In this document: positions 34,936 through 44,810 of the stretch, piece by piece
Layout of the letters: every line of letters begins with the position of its first letter
Numbering within the stretch: position 1 is the first letter of the stretch
NCBI GenBank assembly: GCA_004193595.1
Contig: RPGQ01000004.1
Location: forward strand, 172,364-236,363
Reading direction: 5' to 3'
Source: Desulfobacteraceae bacterium Eth-SRB2
GTDB lineage: Bacteria; Desulfobacterota; Desulfobacteria; Desulfobacterales; UBA11574
Length of the DNA stretch: 64,000 bases
Position numbers and translations under genes: made by a program
The notes under the pieces: generated by a model
Seen by the model: only the letters and a program-made list of their open reading frames with translations
Databases searched by the model: none
What the model was told of the DNA's origin: nothing

Positions 34936-36901
34936 GCCTTTCCCCGGCACACAACACTTCGATTTCGGCAAGAATCTGATCATCCGTGCAATGTTGTAAT
35001 TGTATGGCCTTGGGCGGACAGGTAGCGTTGCACAAGCCGCACCCCTGACACACCGTATCCAGAACTTCCGCCTTTTGTGACCCGTCCCGTAAGGTCTTCC
35101 ACTGAATCGACCCGAATGGACAGACATCAATACATTTCCCGCAACCGATACACATGCGTTCATTGACTTTGGCGATTTGTGGATCTGTTTCAATAGTGTC
35201 CCGGGAGAAAAGAATCTGGGTTTTTGCTGCTGCAGCACTACCCTGGGCAACTGAAGCCGGAATGTCTTTGGGGCCCTGGCAGACCCCGGCAAGGAAAACA
35301 CCTGCGGTGTTGGTTTCCACAGGGCGTAATTTGGGATGACTTTCCATATAAAAACCGTACTCATCATAAGAAATACGAAGTTTTTCGGCCAACTCTTTTG
35401 CTCCGACAGATGCGGCCACACCTGTTGCCAGAACCACCAGATCGGCTTCAACCTCTACCTGTATGCCGAGCAGAGTATCTATTCCCTGAACAATAAGGTG
35501 TTCTCCTTGGGGATATATCTTTCCGACTCGGCCTCGGATATACTGAACACCATAATCTTCCTGAGCCCGTCGTACAAACTCCTCGTAATTTTTCCCCGGA
35601 GCACGGATATCTATATAAAATACATAGCAATTACTATCCGGTATATGATCTCGTGCCAAAATAGCCTGTTTGGCGATGTACATACAGCATATTCCCGAAC
35701 AATACGGACGTCCGATGGAAGGATCACGGGACCCCACACAGGCAATAAAAACAATATTTTTGGGTTCTTTGCCATCGGACGGACGAATAATATGTCCTTC
35801 GTAAGGACCCGAAGCACTCACCAGTCGTTCAAATTGCAACCCGGTGATGACATCCGGATAATGTCCGCCCCCGTATTCGCCATAAACCGAATGGTCCACC
35901 AGATCAAACCCCGTGGCAACGATGATGGCGCCGACTTCTTCCACAACGGTTTCATCTTTCATATCAAATCGGATAGCGTCAACCGGACAGATTTTTTGAC
36001 AGATTTTGCATTTTTCTTTTGTCAGATACCAGCAATATTTTGGATCAATTTTTGCTCTCTTGGGGATTGCCTGGGGAAAGGAGATATTGATTGCCGTTGT
36101 GGTATCCAGTCCCTCATTAAACCCATCAAAGGATTTTTTTGCCGGGCATTTTTCGGTGCACAGCCCGCAACCGGTACAGGCATCCCAATCCACATATGTC
36201 GCTTTTTTCCGTATATCCACTTTGAAATTGCCCATATAACCCGATACGGATTCGATTTCACTATAGGCATAAAGATGGATATTTTCATGTTGAGCAACGT
36301 CCACCATTTTCGGTCCCAGGATGCACGCAGAACAGTCAATTGTGGGGAAGGTCTTGTCAAGTTTGGCCATCTTGCCGCCGATGGTCGATTCCCGTTCTAC
36401 CATGACAACGTCCAATCCCCCTTCAGCACAATCCAGGGCGGCCTGGATACCGGAAATGCCGCCGCCAATGACCAGCACCCGTTTGTTAATGGGAACCTGT
36501 GAAGAAAAGAGCGGATGATTAAAACGCAGTTTTTCCACCGACATTCGGACCAAATCAATGGCTTTTCGCGTATTGGCCTCCGTGTCCTTGCTGATCCAGG
36601 AGCAGTGCTCTCTGATATTGGCCTGTTCGAACATATACCGGTTCAGGCCTGCTTTTTCCACGGCGCGACGAAACGTCACTTCATGCATGCGGGGTGAACA
36701 CGCCGCCACCACAACGCCCTGGAGATCGTGTTCTTCGATGGCCTGCTGAATCTCGTCCTGCCCGGGTTCCGAACAGGTATACATATAATCTGTGGCGTAA
36801 ACCACATCCGGATATTCCAGGGCTTTACGTGCAACCGCTTCCGTATCCACTGTAGCGGCAATATTTGTTCCACATTTACAGATAAAAACGCCGATCCGCA
36901 T
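34928..36901 (-). CDS. hdrA: Heterodisulfide reductase-like subunit A (Cys form)
   Basis: A 657-residue flavoprotein. The N-terminal part has GVFICKCGTNIA and AACSPRMHE; the FAD fold starts at LVIGGGISGIQAAL (about 143-156). The HdrA-specific motif is TFPTIDCSACILGPKM with Cys190 and Cys193. A [4Fe-4S] ligand set CTGCGLCTEKCP follows, with further Cys (CKICQKICP) and a C-terminal ferredoxin pair CIGCGKCIDVCP and CQGCGLCNATCP. In bifurcating complexes HdrA holds the FAD that splits electrons between ferredoxin and the disulfide site. It lies 11 bases after hdrB and overlaps flxD. It is the in-window reference for the Sec-containing HdrA at the right edge. Confidence 0.95.
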   Translation of the reverse strand: MRIGVFICKCGTNIAATVDTEAVARKALEYPDVVYATDYMYTCSEPGQDEIQQAIEEHDLQGVVVAACSPRMHEVTFRRAVEKAGLNRYMFEQANIREHCSWISKDTEANTRKAIDLVRMSVEKLRFNHPLFSSQVPINKRVLVIGGGISGIQAALDCAEGGLDVVMVERESTIGGKMAKLDKTFPTIDCSACILGPKMVDVAQHENIHLYAYSEIESVSGYMGNFKVDIRKKATYVDWDACTGCGLCTEKCPAKKSFDGFNEGLDTTTAINISFPQAIPKRAKIDPKYCWYLTKEKCKICQKICPVDAIRFDMKDETVVEEVGAIIVATGFDLVDHSVYGEYGGGHYPDVITGLQFERLVSASGPYEGHIIRPSDGKEPKNIVFIACVGSRDPSIGRPYCSGICCMYIAKQAILARDHIPDSNCYVFYIDIRAPGKNYEEFVRRAQEDYGVQYIRGRVGKIYPQGEHLIVQGIDTLLGIQVEVEADLVVLATGVAASVGAKELAEKLRISYDEYGFYMESHPKLRPVETNTAGVFLAGVCQGPKDIPASVAQGSAAAAKTQILFSRDTIETDPQIAKVNERMCIGCGKCIDVCPFGSIQWKTLRDGSQKAEVLDTVCQGCGLCNATCPPKAIQLQHCTDDQILAEIEVLCAGERHG

Positions 36902-36912
36902 ATGTTCCTACC

Positions 36913-37821
36913 TTAAGCACTTGTCGATTCAGTCTGGTTTTCGAGTGGTTCAGATGTTTCCTTGAAGAGATCATCAGCACTGACAAACAGTTTGTCAATG
37001 CCGAGCTTTTTAGGATCGATTCCCAGTGCAAAACCAAGAAGCTGCGTAATGTACACCACCGGCATTTGGAACGTGGTATGCCAGTATCGATTGACCTGAG
37101 ACTGGCGCAAATCCAAATTCTGCTGGCATAACGGACATGCCACCGCTACGGCAGCAGCACCCAAACGCCGGGCCATATCCAGAATTCTTCCGGTCATTTT
37201 ACCCACAATATGGTTTTGGGTGACCCCGTAGGCCGCTCCACAACATTCGGTTTTATAGGGAAATTCGGGAACAGACGCTCCCATTGCCTGAAGCAATTCG
37301 TCCATTGAAATCGGATTTTCCGGGTCGTCAAATCGGGCAAATTCCGGCGGACGCGAAAGCAGGCAACCATAATAGGGTACAACCACCTTATTTGTAAGCC
37401 GATATCGTATCTGTTCACGAATTGTTTCTGGGCCGATATCCTCGTATAACAGTTGCAGTACGGAAATCGCTCGAATCTGTCCTGAAAAAGGCATTTGTAA
37501 TATGTTCAGAAAGGCGTGTTGTTTTTCTTCATACTCTCTGAGGGCCCCTTTGAGGGCCTTTAGACAGCTCGGGCATGGCGTCATAACAACATGGAAGCCC
37601 ATTTCTTCGGCCAATGCCAGGTTCCGTCCCGCCAAAGCCGCTCCCAGCAAAGGATCATATGAGTGTGCCGGTGTTGAACCGCAGCAGTTCCAATCGGGGA
37701 TCTCTACAAGTTCAATGCCCAAAGCAGTGCATAGCGCACGGGTGGATTGATCGAACTCAACAGCGGTTCCCGTTACGGAACATCCCGGATAATAGGCGAT
37801 GCGTTTTTCCGTCTGATTCAT
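36913..37821 (-). CDS. hdrB: Heterodisulfide reductase-like subunit B
   Basis: A 302-residue protein with two CCG domains that ligate the non-cubane clusters at the disulfide-reducing site. Motifs are YPGCSVTG with DWNCCGSTP in the first half and VPYYGCLLSRPPE with TECCGAAYG and ACPLCQQNLDLRQ in the second. The length is normal for HdrB. In sulfate reducers lacking coenzyme M/B the physiological disulfide is thought to be a protein such as DsrC; no dsrC is in the window. It is 12 bases from hdrC and 11 from hdrA. Confidence 0.93.
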   Translation of the reverse strand: MNQTEKRIAYYPGCSVTGTAVEFDQSTRALCTALGIELVEIPDWNCCGSTPAHSYDPLLGAALAGRNLALAEEMGFHVVMTPCPSCLKALKGALREYEEKQHAFLNILQMPFSGQIRAISVLQLLYEDIGPETIREQIRYRLTNKVVVPYYGCLLSRPPEFARFDDPENPISMDELLQAMGASVPEFPYKTECCGAAYGVTQNHIVGKMTGRILDMARRLGAAAVAVACPLCQQNLDLRQSQVNRYWHTTFQMPVVYITQLLGFALGIDPKKLGIDKLFVSADDLFKETSEPLENQTESTSA

Positions 37822-37833
37822 AATGCCCTTTGG

Positions 37834-38415
37834 CTAATCCAGGATTTTTTTATTGCGATAATCTTCAAAACGCTTAAAAATATCGGAAACTTTTTTACGC
37901 CCGCGAATTCGGTGAGGTATTATGGGAAGCTTGCCTTTCTTAAGCACCTTGGGCGCAAGATCTATGTCTGTAAAAAGCTTTTTGGCTTTAAGGTTGTATG
38001 TGGCCAGCAATCCGGTTTCAAACACACGTCCAAAGGTTTTTACGGAATTGAGAAACTCGTCGTAAAAGAGTTGGATATCTTTTATGGAAACAGTACCTTC
38101 CTCAACCGAAAGAAATCGCAAGGTTTCCATAACGCGGGCAATATCGATATTGCAAGGGCACCGTGTGGTACAGGCCTGGCAGTCGGCACACAACCAGATA
38201 GAACGAGACCGCAACACAACCTCCTTCTGACCCAGCTGGATCAAGCGCATGATTTGATTAACAGGATAATCGTAAACATAGGTATAGGCGCAACTTGCAC
38301 TGCAATTGCCGCACTGATAGCATTTGGAAATCTGCTGTCTGCTTTTTGTTTCGACTTGACGGATAAAACTTTCATCACAGTCCCGCGGCATCCGGAGACT
38401 ATTTAGAAGTGCCAT
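37834..38415 (-). CDS. hdrC: Heterodisulfide reductase-like subunit C
   Basis: A 193-residue iron-sulfur protein with two cubane motifs, CYQCGNCSASCAYTYV (near 32) and CADCQACTTRCPCNIDIA (near 76). The C-terminal half is helical. It carries electrons between HdrA and HdrB. It lies 12 bases before hdrB. The usual first motif has a Pro after the last Cys (SCP) but here reads SCAY. It is the first structural gene of the hdrCBA-flxDCBA run, 42 bases after the GAF-domain gene. Confidence 0.93.
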   Translation of the reverse strand: MALLNSLRMPRDCDESFIRQVETKSRQQISKCYQCGNCSASCAYTYVYDYPVNQIMRLIQLGQKEVVLRSRSIWLCADCQACTTRCPCNIDIARVMETLRFLSVEEGTVSIKDIQLFYDEFLNSVKTFGRVFETGLLATYNLKAKKLFTDIDLAPKVLKKGKLPIIPHRIRGRKKVSDIFKRFEDYRNKKILD

Positions 38416-38457
38416 TGGGTATTATCCTTTTTGATGTATGACCTGAATTTTGTAGGA

Positions 38458-39585
38458 TCAGGCACTGCTTCCATTGTAACCGAAATCGACCAATAACTGT
38501 TGAAACTCATATTTCACACGCTGATACATGCGGGAATTTTCTATGGCAAATGCACATTGTTGAGCAACGGCGTTGGCAAACCGAACTTCTTCCTTACCGA
38601 AAGACCGATCTCCTCCAGTGAAAATGGTTAACTCTCCAATGATTTTCTTTCGTACAATCAGAGGGATGGTAAGAATTTTGTGAATATTTTCTTTAATAAT
38701 TTCTGCCCGAAATTCAATCCTGGGGTCTGTCTTTACGTCATGGATGACGATAATTTTATCGATTATTTTCTCATCCGTACCTCTTTTTTTCTTTATAGGT
38801 CCTATCTTTAAAAACTCTTTGCTCAGACCGTAAGATGCGGCCAGTTGCAATTGTTGTGTCTTGGCATCTAATAGACGTATCTGGGTACCACGTGCGCCCA
38901 GTACGCTTGTGATTTTGTTTACTGCAAGTTGCATAACTTTTTTTATGTTCAGTGTGGAGTTAATGGCGCTACTGATTTCTTGAAAACTGAGAAGGAATTG
39001 TCGTTCGCGCTCCAACAAATGATACATGCTGCGTCTCACAATAAAGGACACCACGGCACGGCTGGTTATGGCTCTGGCAAATTTTACATCATTTCGGGTG
39101 AGCTCCCCGATTTTATCATCAAATAAAGCAACCATCGAAACATTCTCCTCATACACTTCGATGGGAAACAATAAAACGGAACCGATGCCTTCCGCAGTCA
39201 TGGCTTTATAGTCGGGGTTTTTTTCCATCTTCCGGATGTCCCTTATGACAAAGGTATCTTCCGGAATCCTTGAAAATATGCTCTCGGGCGAATCGCTTAA
39301 CTCAGAATAAATGAAATCTTCACTTAACCCGAAACTGGAAACCAATTCCAGTTTTTTATCCTGGGAAAACGTCACTCTGATACTGCTGCGACCGAAATCG
39401 AGTGCTTCTGTCTGACGTTCCACATGTTCTCCCTCAGGAGATTTTATTTTAATGAAACAGCCCTTAATCTTAAGCGTTTCCGTTACAAGTCGTGTAACAA
39501 GATTCAACACCTTCCGCTCATCCGCCCCCTCGCATATGGCTCGGTTGGCTTCTGCAAATGGTGATAAGTAGTCTGGAGAGATCAT
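38458..39585 (-). CDS. Two-GAF-domain sensory protein
   Basis: 375 residues with two GAF modules, about 15-180 (AICEGADERKVLNLVTRLVT, GSVLLFPIEVYEENVSMVAL) and 200-365 (INSTLNIKKVMQLAVNKITS, LGARGTQIRLLDA, IGELTIFTGGDRSF). There is no kinase, phosphatase, GGDEF or DNA-binding domain, so output must be by protein contact. It lies 42 bases upstream of hdrC on the same strand and is probably the first gene of the Flx-Hdr transcript. A ligand- or redox-sensing role for that operon is inferred from context alone. Confidence 0.8.
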   Translation of the reverse strand: MISPDYLSPFAEANRAICEGADERKVLNLVTRLVTETLKIKGCFIKIKSPEGEHVERQTEALDFGRSSIRVTFSQDKKLELVSSFGLSEDFIYSELSDSPESIFSRIPEDTFVIRDIRKMEKNPDYKAMTAEGIGSVLLFPIEVYEENVSMVALFDDKIGELTRNDVKFARAITSRAVVSFIVRRSMYHLLERERQFLLSFQEISSAINSTLNIKKVMQLAVNKITSVLGARGTQIRLLDAKTQQLQLAASYGLSKEFLKIGPIKKKRGTDEKIIDKIIVIHDVKTDPRIEFRAEIIKENIHKILTIPLIVRKKIIGELTIFTGGDRSFGKEEVRFANAVAQQCAFAIENSRMYQRVKYEFQQLLVDFGYNGSSA

Positions 39586-39827
39586 AGGTTATAACTCCTT
39601 TCCAGCTAAATATTTTCATTCAGCATTTCATCAAATACCGATGATAATTATTCTTTAAACTGTAACCCAAAACCTCTTGATGAACAACTGTTTTTGAAAT
39701 TATCTTCAAAAAAGGCCTTGAATGATTCAAATACATTGCAAATTTTAGTTTTTGGCTGATAGAAACTTATATCTGAAAATTCTCATGAAAAATTTTTCAA
39801 ATTTTCATTCAATTTTGGAGGCTGTCC

Positions 39828-41156
39828 ATGTCGAGCATAAAAGAGTTAACAAAACTTATGCAGGAACTTGACGATCAGCTTAGGGTCTGCATGCGATGCG
39901 GCATGTGCCAGGCGGTGTGCCCCTTGTATGCGGAGACCGGTCTTGAATCAGATGTGGCCCGCGGAAAACTGGCATTATTAGAGGGGCTTGTGCACCAACT
40001 GTTTAAAGACCCTAGGGGTGTGAACGACCGTCTTAACAGGTGCCTTCTGTGCGGATCATGTGCCGCAAACTGCCCCAGCGGCGTGAATGTTTTGGAAATT
40101 TTTATAAAGGCTCGTGCAATTCTCACCGGCTTCATGGGTCTTTCTCCGGCAAAAAAAGTAATTTTGAGGGGGATGTTGTCCCAACCCGAGATCTTTAACA
40201 GCATAGTAGAGTGGGGGTCTAAATTTCAGAAAGTTTTTACGCGACCGGCAAGCGAGCGTATCGGCACATCCTGCGCCCGGTTGGCTTCACCATTGGTTAG
40301 AAACCGTCATTTCAAACCACTTGCTCCGATACCGTTTCATCGCATGATTCCATATTTAAATACAGACCGGGGCCGTTCCGGCATCAAAATAGCCCTTTAT
40401 GTGGGGTGCCTTATTGATAAAATCTTTCCTGACATCGCACGAGATGTTATCGATGTTTTAAATCATCATGGCGTGGGAATTTTTATGCCTGAAGGACAGG
40501 GCTGCTGCGGAATCCCGGCAATCTCTTCAGGAGACACCAAGACCTTCAACCGTCTTGTGCGGCATAACCTTGAAATATTTGATGCCGAAAAATTTGATTT
40601 TCTGGTTACCTCCTGTGCCACCTGCACGTGGACAATTAAGAAAATATGGCCGATGATGGCAGATAAAGATTCCGGATATGTTAAGAGTAGGGTCGAAAAA
40701 ATTGCTCAAAAAACCTTGGATATCAATCAGTTCCTGGTATCAAAAGTTGGACTGGAACATGTCAAAATTAATGATCATATGGATCCCGTTACCGTAACCT
40801 ATCATGACCCTTGCCATCTGAAAAAATCGTTAGGAATATTTGCCGAACCCAGAACTCTCATCAAAGCCAATCCGGGATACAGGCTTAAAGAAATGCCTGA
40901 ATCGGACCGGTGTTGCGGCCTTGGGGGAAGTTTTAATCTCCAATACTATGAACTTTCGGCGAATATCGGAAAATTAAAAATAGACAACATCAAGGCGTCC
41001 GGATGTCACGTTGTTGCAACCGGATGTCCGGCCTGTATGCTTCAGCTCTTTGATATGCTGTCAAAATCCGGTGATAATATACTTGTTAAACATCCCGTAG
41101 AAATCTACGCGGAGTTATTAAGAAATTACCCCGGAATAACTCACGAGCAGGAGTAA
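39828..41156 (+). CDS. GlcF-like iron-sulfur protein (lactate/glycolate oxidase subunit)
   Basis: A 442-residue (Fe-S)-binding protein with an N-terminal dicluster ferredoxin (CMRCGMCQAVCPLYAETG and CLLCGSCAANCPSGVN) and two C-terminal CCG domains (ALYVGCLIDKIFP with QGCCGIPAISSG, and TYHDPCHLKKSLG with DRCCGLGGSFNL, then ATGCPACMLQL). This is the layout of GlcF and of the iron-sulfur subunit of D-lactate dehydrogenases in sulfate reducers. GGAGG lies six bases before the ATG. It is divergent from the GAF gene. No FAD-binding GlcD partner gene follows, so its dehydrogenase lies elsewhere. Confidence 0.88.
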   Translation: MSSIKELTKLMQELDDQLRVCMRCGMCQAVCPLYAETGLESDVARGKLALLEGLVHQLFKDPRGVNDRLNRCLLCGSCAANCPSGVNVLEIFIKARAILTGFMGLSPAKKVILRGMLSQPEIFNSIVEWGSKFQKVFTRPASERIGTSCARLASPLVRNRHFKPLAPIPFHRMIPYLNTDRGRSGIKIALYVGCLIDKIFPDIARDVIDVLNHHGVGIFMPEGQGCCGIPAISSGDTKTFNRLVRHNLEIFDAEKFDFLVTSCATCTWTIKKIWPMMADKDSGYVKSRVEKIAQKTLDINQFLVSKVGLEHVKINDHMDPVTVTYHDPCHLKKSLGIFAEPRTLIKANPGYRLKEMPESDRCCGLGGSFNLQYYELSANIGKLKIDNIKASGCHVVATGCPACMLQLFDMLSKSGDNILVKHPVEIYAELLRNYPGITHEQE

Positions 41157-41419
41157 CCTGACCATGGATTCGGATAACCCTTTGGATTGAATAGGCATAT
41201 AGAGCTTCGCACTCATTTCAATGACAGTGAAGTGAGAAAGTGAAATAAGTCGGATCAATTTTATTGACATAAAGACAATTGCCTGATAATGCTACGATTA
41301 CTTAGAGTGGTCTTCAATGGAATCGGATTGCGAACGCGTGTGCTGACACCGGCGCCAAAACAAGCAGTAACGACCCAATAAGCCGATCTCAATATACGGC
41401 ATTTAGAGCATATGACCCC

Positions 41420-41923
41420 ATGAAAAGCGCCGTGAAAATAAGTATCATAGACAATCTGGAAGGAAAGATAGAACCTCTGAGCGATTCAGAAGCGGAGAAA
41501 ATCACCGCGTTGATCAGGCAAAATACTCGGGACGTTAATCAAGGAGAGTATACTCCGGCTCAGATAGAAAGATTAAATGCATTTGCAACGCCGGAGAAAA
41601 TCCAGGAAGAAGTTAAGAGAGGCTACCTGGTTACCCTTTGTAATGATGAGGGAGATCTGATTGGGTGTGGGATAGTCGTACGAAAGGGAATGAAGCTTAT
41701 CATAAAAACAATGCAGGTCAAAACAGACCATTGCAGGAAGGGCTACGGTTCAATTTTATATACGCATTGCGAAAATCTATTCAAACAAGCAGGCTTGCAT
41801 GAAATAGAAGTTGAAGTTCCCAAATTCCCACGCTCAGAGGCTTTCTACAGGAAGCACGGATTCACAAGAACCGGAAATCCCACTCCCATGGATTTGTACT
41901 TCGCTATGTTCAAATACCTTTGA
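41420..41923 (+). CDS. GNAT-family acetyltransferase
   Basis: A 167-residue GNAT protein. Strands and helices follow the fold, with the acetyl-CoA loop at VKTDHCRKGYGSILYTHCEN (CRKGYG as the Q/RxxGxG/A motif) and the C-terminal EAFYRKHGFTRTG typical of the family. Not closely related to the two GNATs around the thiolase gene. It stands alone, with a 263-base upstream spacer that shows no gene. Substrate unknown. Confidence 0.8.
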   Translation: MKSAVKISIIDNLEGKIEPLSDSEAEKITALIRQNTRDVNQGEYTPAQIERLNAFATPEKIQEEVKRGYLVTLCNDEGDLIGCGIVVRKGMKLIIKTMQVKTDHCRKGYGSILYTHCENLFKQAGLHEIEVEVPKFPRSEAFYRKHGFTRTGNPTPMDLYFAMFKYL

Positions 41924-42359
41924 CCTGAAGCCTCTGTTTGTCAAACCTCTCGCTCCCCTTCTTTTCACCTTTTCTACGTCTTCGATTTTTGCCTTAGATA
42001 TTGAAGAAAGACTATAAAATTTCAAGTTTTCATAACCCTCTACTTATTTATCTTTTGATCTTTTCCGACCCTAAAATAAATTTAACTCTCATTATTTGCC
42101 GAAATACGTCAACTTGCTTTCAAATTCATGTCACTTTTAATTTGCTTACTAAATTTGAGATGTTGGGTTGTAATATTCTCTTTTATTCTATCTAACTGAC
42201 ATATAAGGCATATTGATATCTTTTTTCCTTTATTTAGTACTTTGGAACAGTTATTGCTTACCTTATAGCTGAAAAATTCTAAACGGCTAACTTAGTACAA
42301 TTTTTTATTATAATATTTAGGGGCAATCGGCTGAATGAAGGAGATAAAGGATACCTCAT
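41924..42359. other. AT-rich spacer, no gene seen
   Basis: A 64-codon frame at 42001-42195 is hydrophobic and Ile/Leu/Phe-rich as expected from AT-rich random sequence, with no ribosome-binding site, so I do not call it. No repeat or clear terminator is recognised. Confidence 0.4.
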
Positions 42360-42557
42360 ATGATAACTATTAAGATTGAGGACGCCAACATAGAAATTTT
42401 GGCAAGGATAGCCAAAGCAGCATCTCACAAATTCGATTGTTCCATGAATATCGACTTTAAAAATGGAAACCGGGTAGTAGAATTCATTGGAGATGAATTC
42501 TACAAACCTTTGATTGCTGAAGAAGTGTTAGATATTTTTACAAAAAATGAAAAATGA
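42360..42557 (+). CDS. Small hypothetical protein
   Basis: A 65-residue acidic protein (ITIKIEDANIEILARIAKAA, NIDFKNGNRVVEFIGDEFYK, IAEEVLDIFTKNE) with a beta-alpha-beta-beta-alpha pattern and a normal soluble composition. AAAGGA lies eight bases before the ATG, which supports expression. The frame has coding-like composition, unlike the AT-rich flanks. No family recognised. It stands between the GNAT and the ExeA-type ATPase, with large AT-rich spacers on both sides. Confidence 0.6.
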   Translation: MITIKIEDANIEILARIAKAASHKFDCSMNIDFKNGNRVVEFIGDEFYKPLIAEEVLDIFTKNEK

Positions 42558-43003
42558 TTAAGGTAACGCTTTATTTTTAAAAATAAAAGTAAGTTTAAAT
42601 TGCTTTTATGGTAATAAATAATTTTTGCAAAATAGTTTTTTAAAAAATAACCGGTTGCCCCTTGAAACAAAGTTTAATTTTAAATATTTTCCTTTTCTTT
42701 CAGTATTCAATACCTCCTCATTTTTTTAAAAAACAAACTAATATGAAATGATTTTCACATTATGTAGAACACAAAATTCACAATCTTTGCTTTTGGCTCT
42801 TGCTTATTTGAATTTATCTACCTGTAATCTCAACAATTAATCATTTTTTTGCCTTTGCATGATTTTTGCACATTCAAGAATAATTCCACCAGGACACAAT
42901 GCCCAAATGGGTCAAAACAATTTGAGTTCTCGTGACAACCATCCTTCATTTCCGTTCCATAATTTATCGGCAGTGATGCAGATGAGATTCAGGAGCTAAT
43001 TAA
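42558..43003. other. AT-rich spacer upstream of the ExeA-OmpA gene
   Basis: Very AT-rich in its first half, with no gene. It presumably holds the promoter of the gene at 43004. I found no good sigma-54 (GG-N10-GC) or sigma-70 pair that I would assign. Confidence 0.4.
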
Positions 43004-44647
43004 ATGTACCTTGCTCACTATAATTTAAAAGAAAAGCCTTTTCAAATAAGTACGGATCCGAAATTTATCTGGCTTGGAGAAAATCACCGGGAGGGCATTT
43101 CCGTTTTGGAATATGGTGTGCTTGATAATAAAGGCTTCCTCCTTATTACAGGCGATGTGGGTACAGGTAAAAGCACACTTATCAATGTGTTATTAGAGCG
43201 TCTTGGCAATGAGACTCTTGTGGCTACCGTTAACAACCCCGTTTTAGAACAACTCGATTTTTTTAACATGATTGCAAATGAATTTAATAGTAATATTAAA
43301 TTTAACAGCAAAGCGGCTTTTTTGACTTATTTCCATGGCTATTTGAACGATTGTTACTTAAAAAATAAAAAAGTAATACTTATAATTGATGAAGCTCATA
43401 GACTGAATCAAGAACTTCTCGAACAGATACGACTCTTATCAAATATAGAAAGGCCGGATACAAAACTTCTAAATATATTCTTTGTGGGTCAGAATGAATT
43501 TATTGATCTTATTTCTAAGACAGAAAATCGGGCTTTGAAGCAGAGAATTACCATTAATTACCACCTTGACCCTCTTAAAGAAACGGAAGTAGGGGATTAT
43601 ATTTTTCACCGCCTCAATGTCGCAGGTCATAAAAAAAACATTTTTAATGAAAATGCAATAGCTGAAATTTTCTCTTTTTCCAAAGGATATCCGCGTTTGA
43701 TAAACATTATTTGCGATCATGCATTATTGACCGGTTATACTAAAGAAGTAAAAATAATCGATGAAATGATTATAAAAGAATGTGCAGATGAACTCCTCTT
43801 ACCAACTGAAAGGAGTGATCATTATAATAAAAATCTGGAAACCAGGGGAAAAAAGCTGTCTGAATTTATAAAAGAAGAATCGATAAAATCTTCGGGAAGA
43901 AAATTTAAATATATTGCCACTTCAGTGCTATCGTTAATCATTCTCGGATTTCTTTTTTACCTGGGGAACTTAAGCCGCCATACCAGCAATATCAAGAAGT
44001 ATTTTATATCGGACCTTAGCGAACAGGCAAAATTAACATCAACAAATATACCGCAAATTGCAATTGTGAAACAAAAAACAAATCCTGCTGTTCAAGATTC
44101 GGGAAACTCCCAAGATACACCTCTTCCCTTAACAGACCCTGCCTCCAAAAATTATGACGAATATAAGCAAGAAGAAAAAGATATTACGGCGCCACAAAAA
44201 GCAGAAAAAATCCACAATCTAATCTCTACCAAAGACCTTAATCAAGAAGAACAACCGGATAAAATGCTTAAACCCCGGAACGCCCTGAATCTAGAGTTTA
44301 TTCCCGCTCCGAAAAAAATCATCAATTTCGGGTACGATTCAAAGGATCTTTCAGATAAGGCTTTAGAAATATTAGAACAAACCACCGAATTAATCATTCA
44401 ACATCCCAATACAGAGGTTATTATCAATGGGTATACCGACTCTGTTGGAGATGATTCCTATAATAAAGATCTTTCAAAATCCAGGGCAAATATTGTGAAA
44501 AACTTTTTTGTAGGCCGAGGAATTAGCCCATCAAGAATCAAAACCTTTGGATTGGGACAAAAGAATCCCATTGGATCAAATAAGACCTTGGAAGGAAGAA
44601 CACTGAATCGTAGGGTTGAGATCAAGCTCAATACTATTAAAGAATAA
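43004..44647 (+). CDS. ExeA/GspA-type AAA ATPase fused to an OmpA peptidoglycan-binding domain
   Basis: 547 residues. The N-terminal AAA domain has the ExeA-type opening MYLAHYNLKEKPFQISTDPK, Walker A GDVGTGKST (about 50-58), Walker B VILIIDEAH (about 124-132) and an RLINIICDHALLTG C-terminal motif. One transmembrane segment (YIATSVLSLIILGFLFYLG, about 305-325) separates it from a polar linker and a C-terminal OmpA-like domain (INFGYDSKDLSDKALEILEQ, NGYTDSVGDDSYNKDLSKSR, RTLNRRVEIKL). Classic ExeA proteins have other peptidoglycan-binding tails, so the OmpA tail is unusual. It likely couples cytoplasmic ATP hydrolysis to the cell wall, for secretin or pilus assembly or polysaccharide export. 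AGGAG precedes the ATG. No secretion genes are adjacent. Confidence 0.88.
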   Translation: MYLAHYNLKEKPFQISTDPKFIWLGENHREGISVLEYGVLDNKGFLLITGDVGTGKSTLINVLLERLGNETLVATVNNPVLEQLDFFNMIANEFNSNIKFNSKAAFLTYFHGYLNDCYLKNKKVILIIDEAHRLNQELLEQIRLLSNIERPDTKLLNIFFVGQNEFIDLISKTENRALKQRITINYHLDPLKETEVGDYIFHRLNVAGHKKNIFNENAIAEIFSFSKGYPRLINIICDHALLTGYTKEVKIIDEMIIKECADELLLPTERSDHYNKNLETRGKKLSEFIKEESIKSSGRKFKYIATSVLSLIILGFLFYLGNLSRHTSNIKKYFISDLSEQAKLTSTNIPQIAIVKQKTNPAVQDSGNSQDTPLPLTDPASKNYDEYKQEEKDITAPQKAEKIHNLISTKDLNQEEQPDKMLKPRNALNLEFIPAPKKIINFGYDSKDLSDKALEILEQTTELIIQHPNTEVIINGYTDSVGDDSYNKDLSKSRANIVKNFFVGRGISPSRIKTFGLGQKNPIGSNKTLEGRTLNRRVEIKLNTIKE

Positions 44648-44810
44648 TGAGTTTTCAATTCATTATTCTTTCCTTTATATCGTTCCGATGCTCATTTTCT
44701 GTCTTTTATAGAATATCCAGACCCCAAAAACAGAATTTCAACTTTTCCGGTGCTGGAATTATTTTTTTTCGTGATGATTTGAAATTGTCTTGTTTTCAAA
44801 CGCAAAATAA

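Noticed and set aside
34462..35451. A 329-residue protein in the frame of flxD
   Set aside because: Everything upstream of the ATG at 34935 is an out-of-frame shadow of hdrA; only the C-terminal 157 residues are MvhD-like.
42001..42195. A 64-residue plus-strand protein
   Set aside because: Hydrophobic AT-rich composition and no ribosome-binding site; consistent with random sequence.
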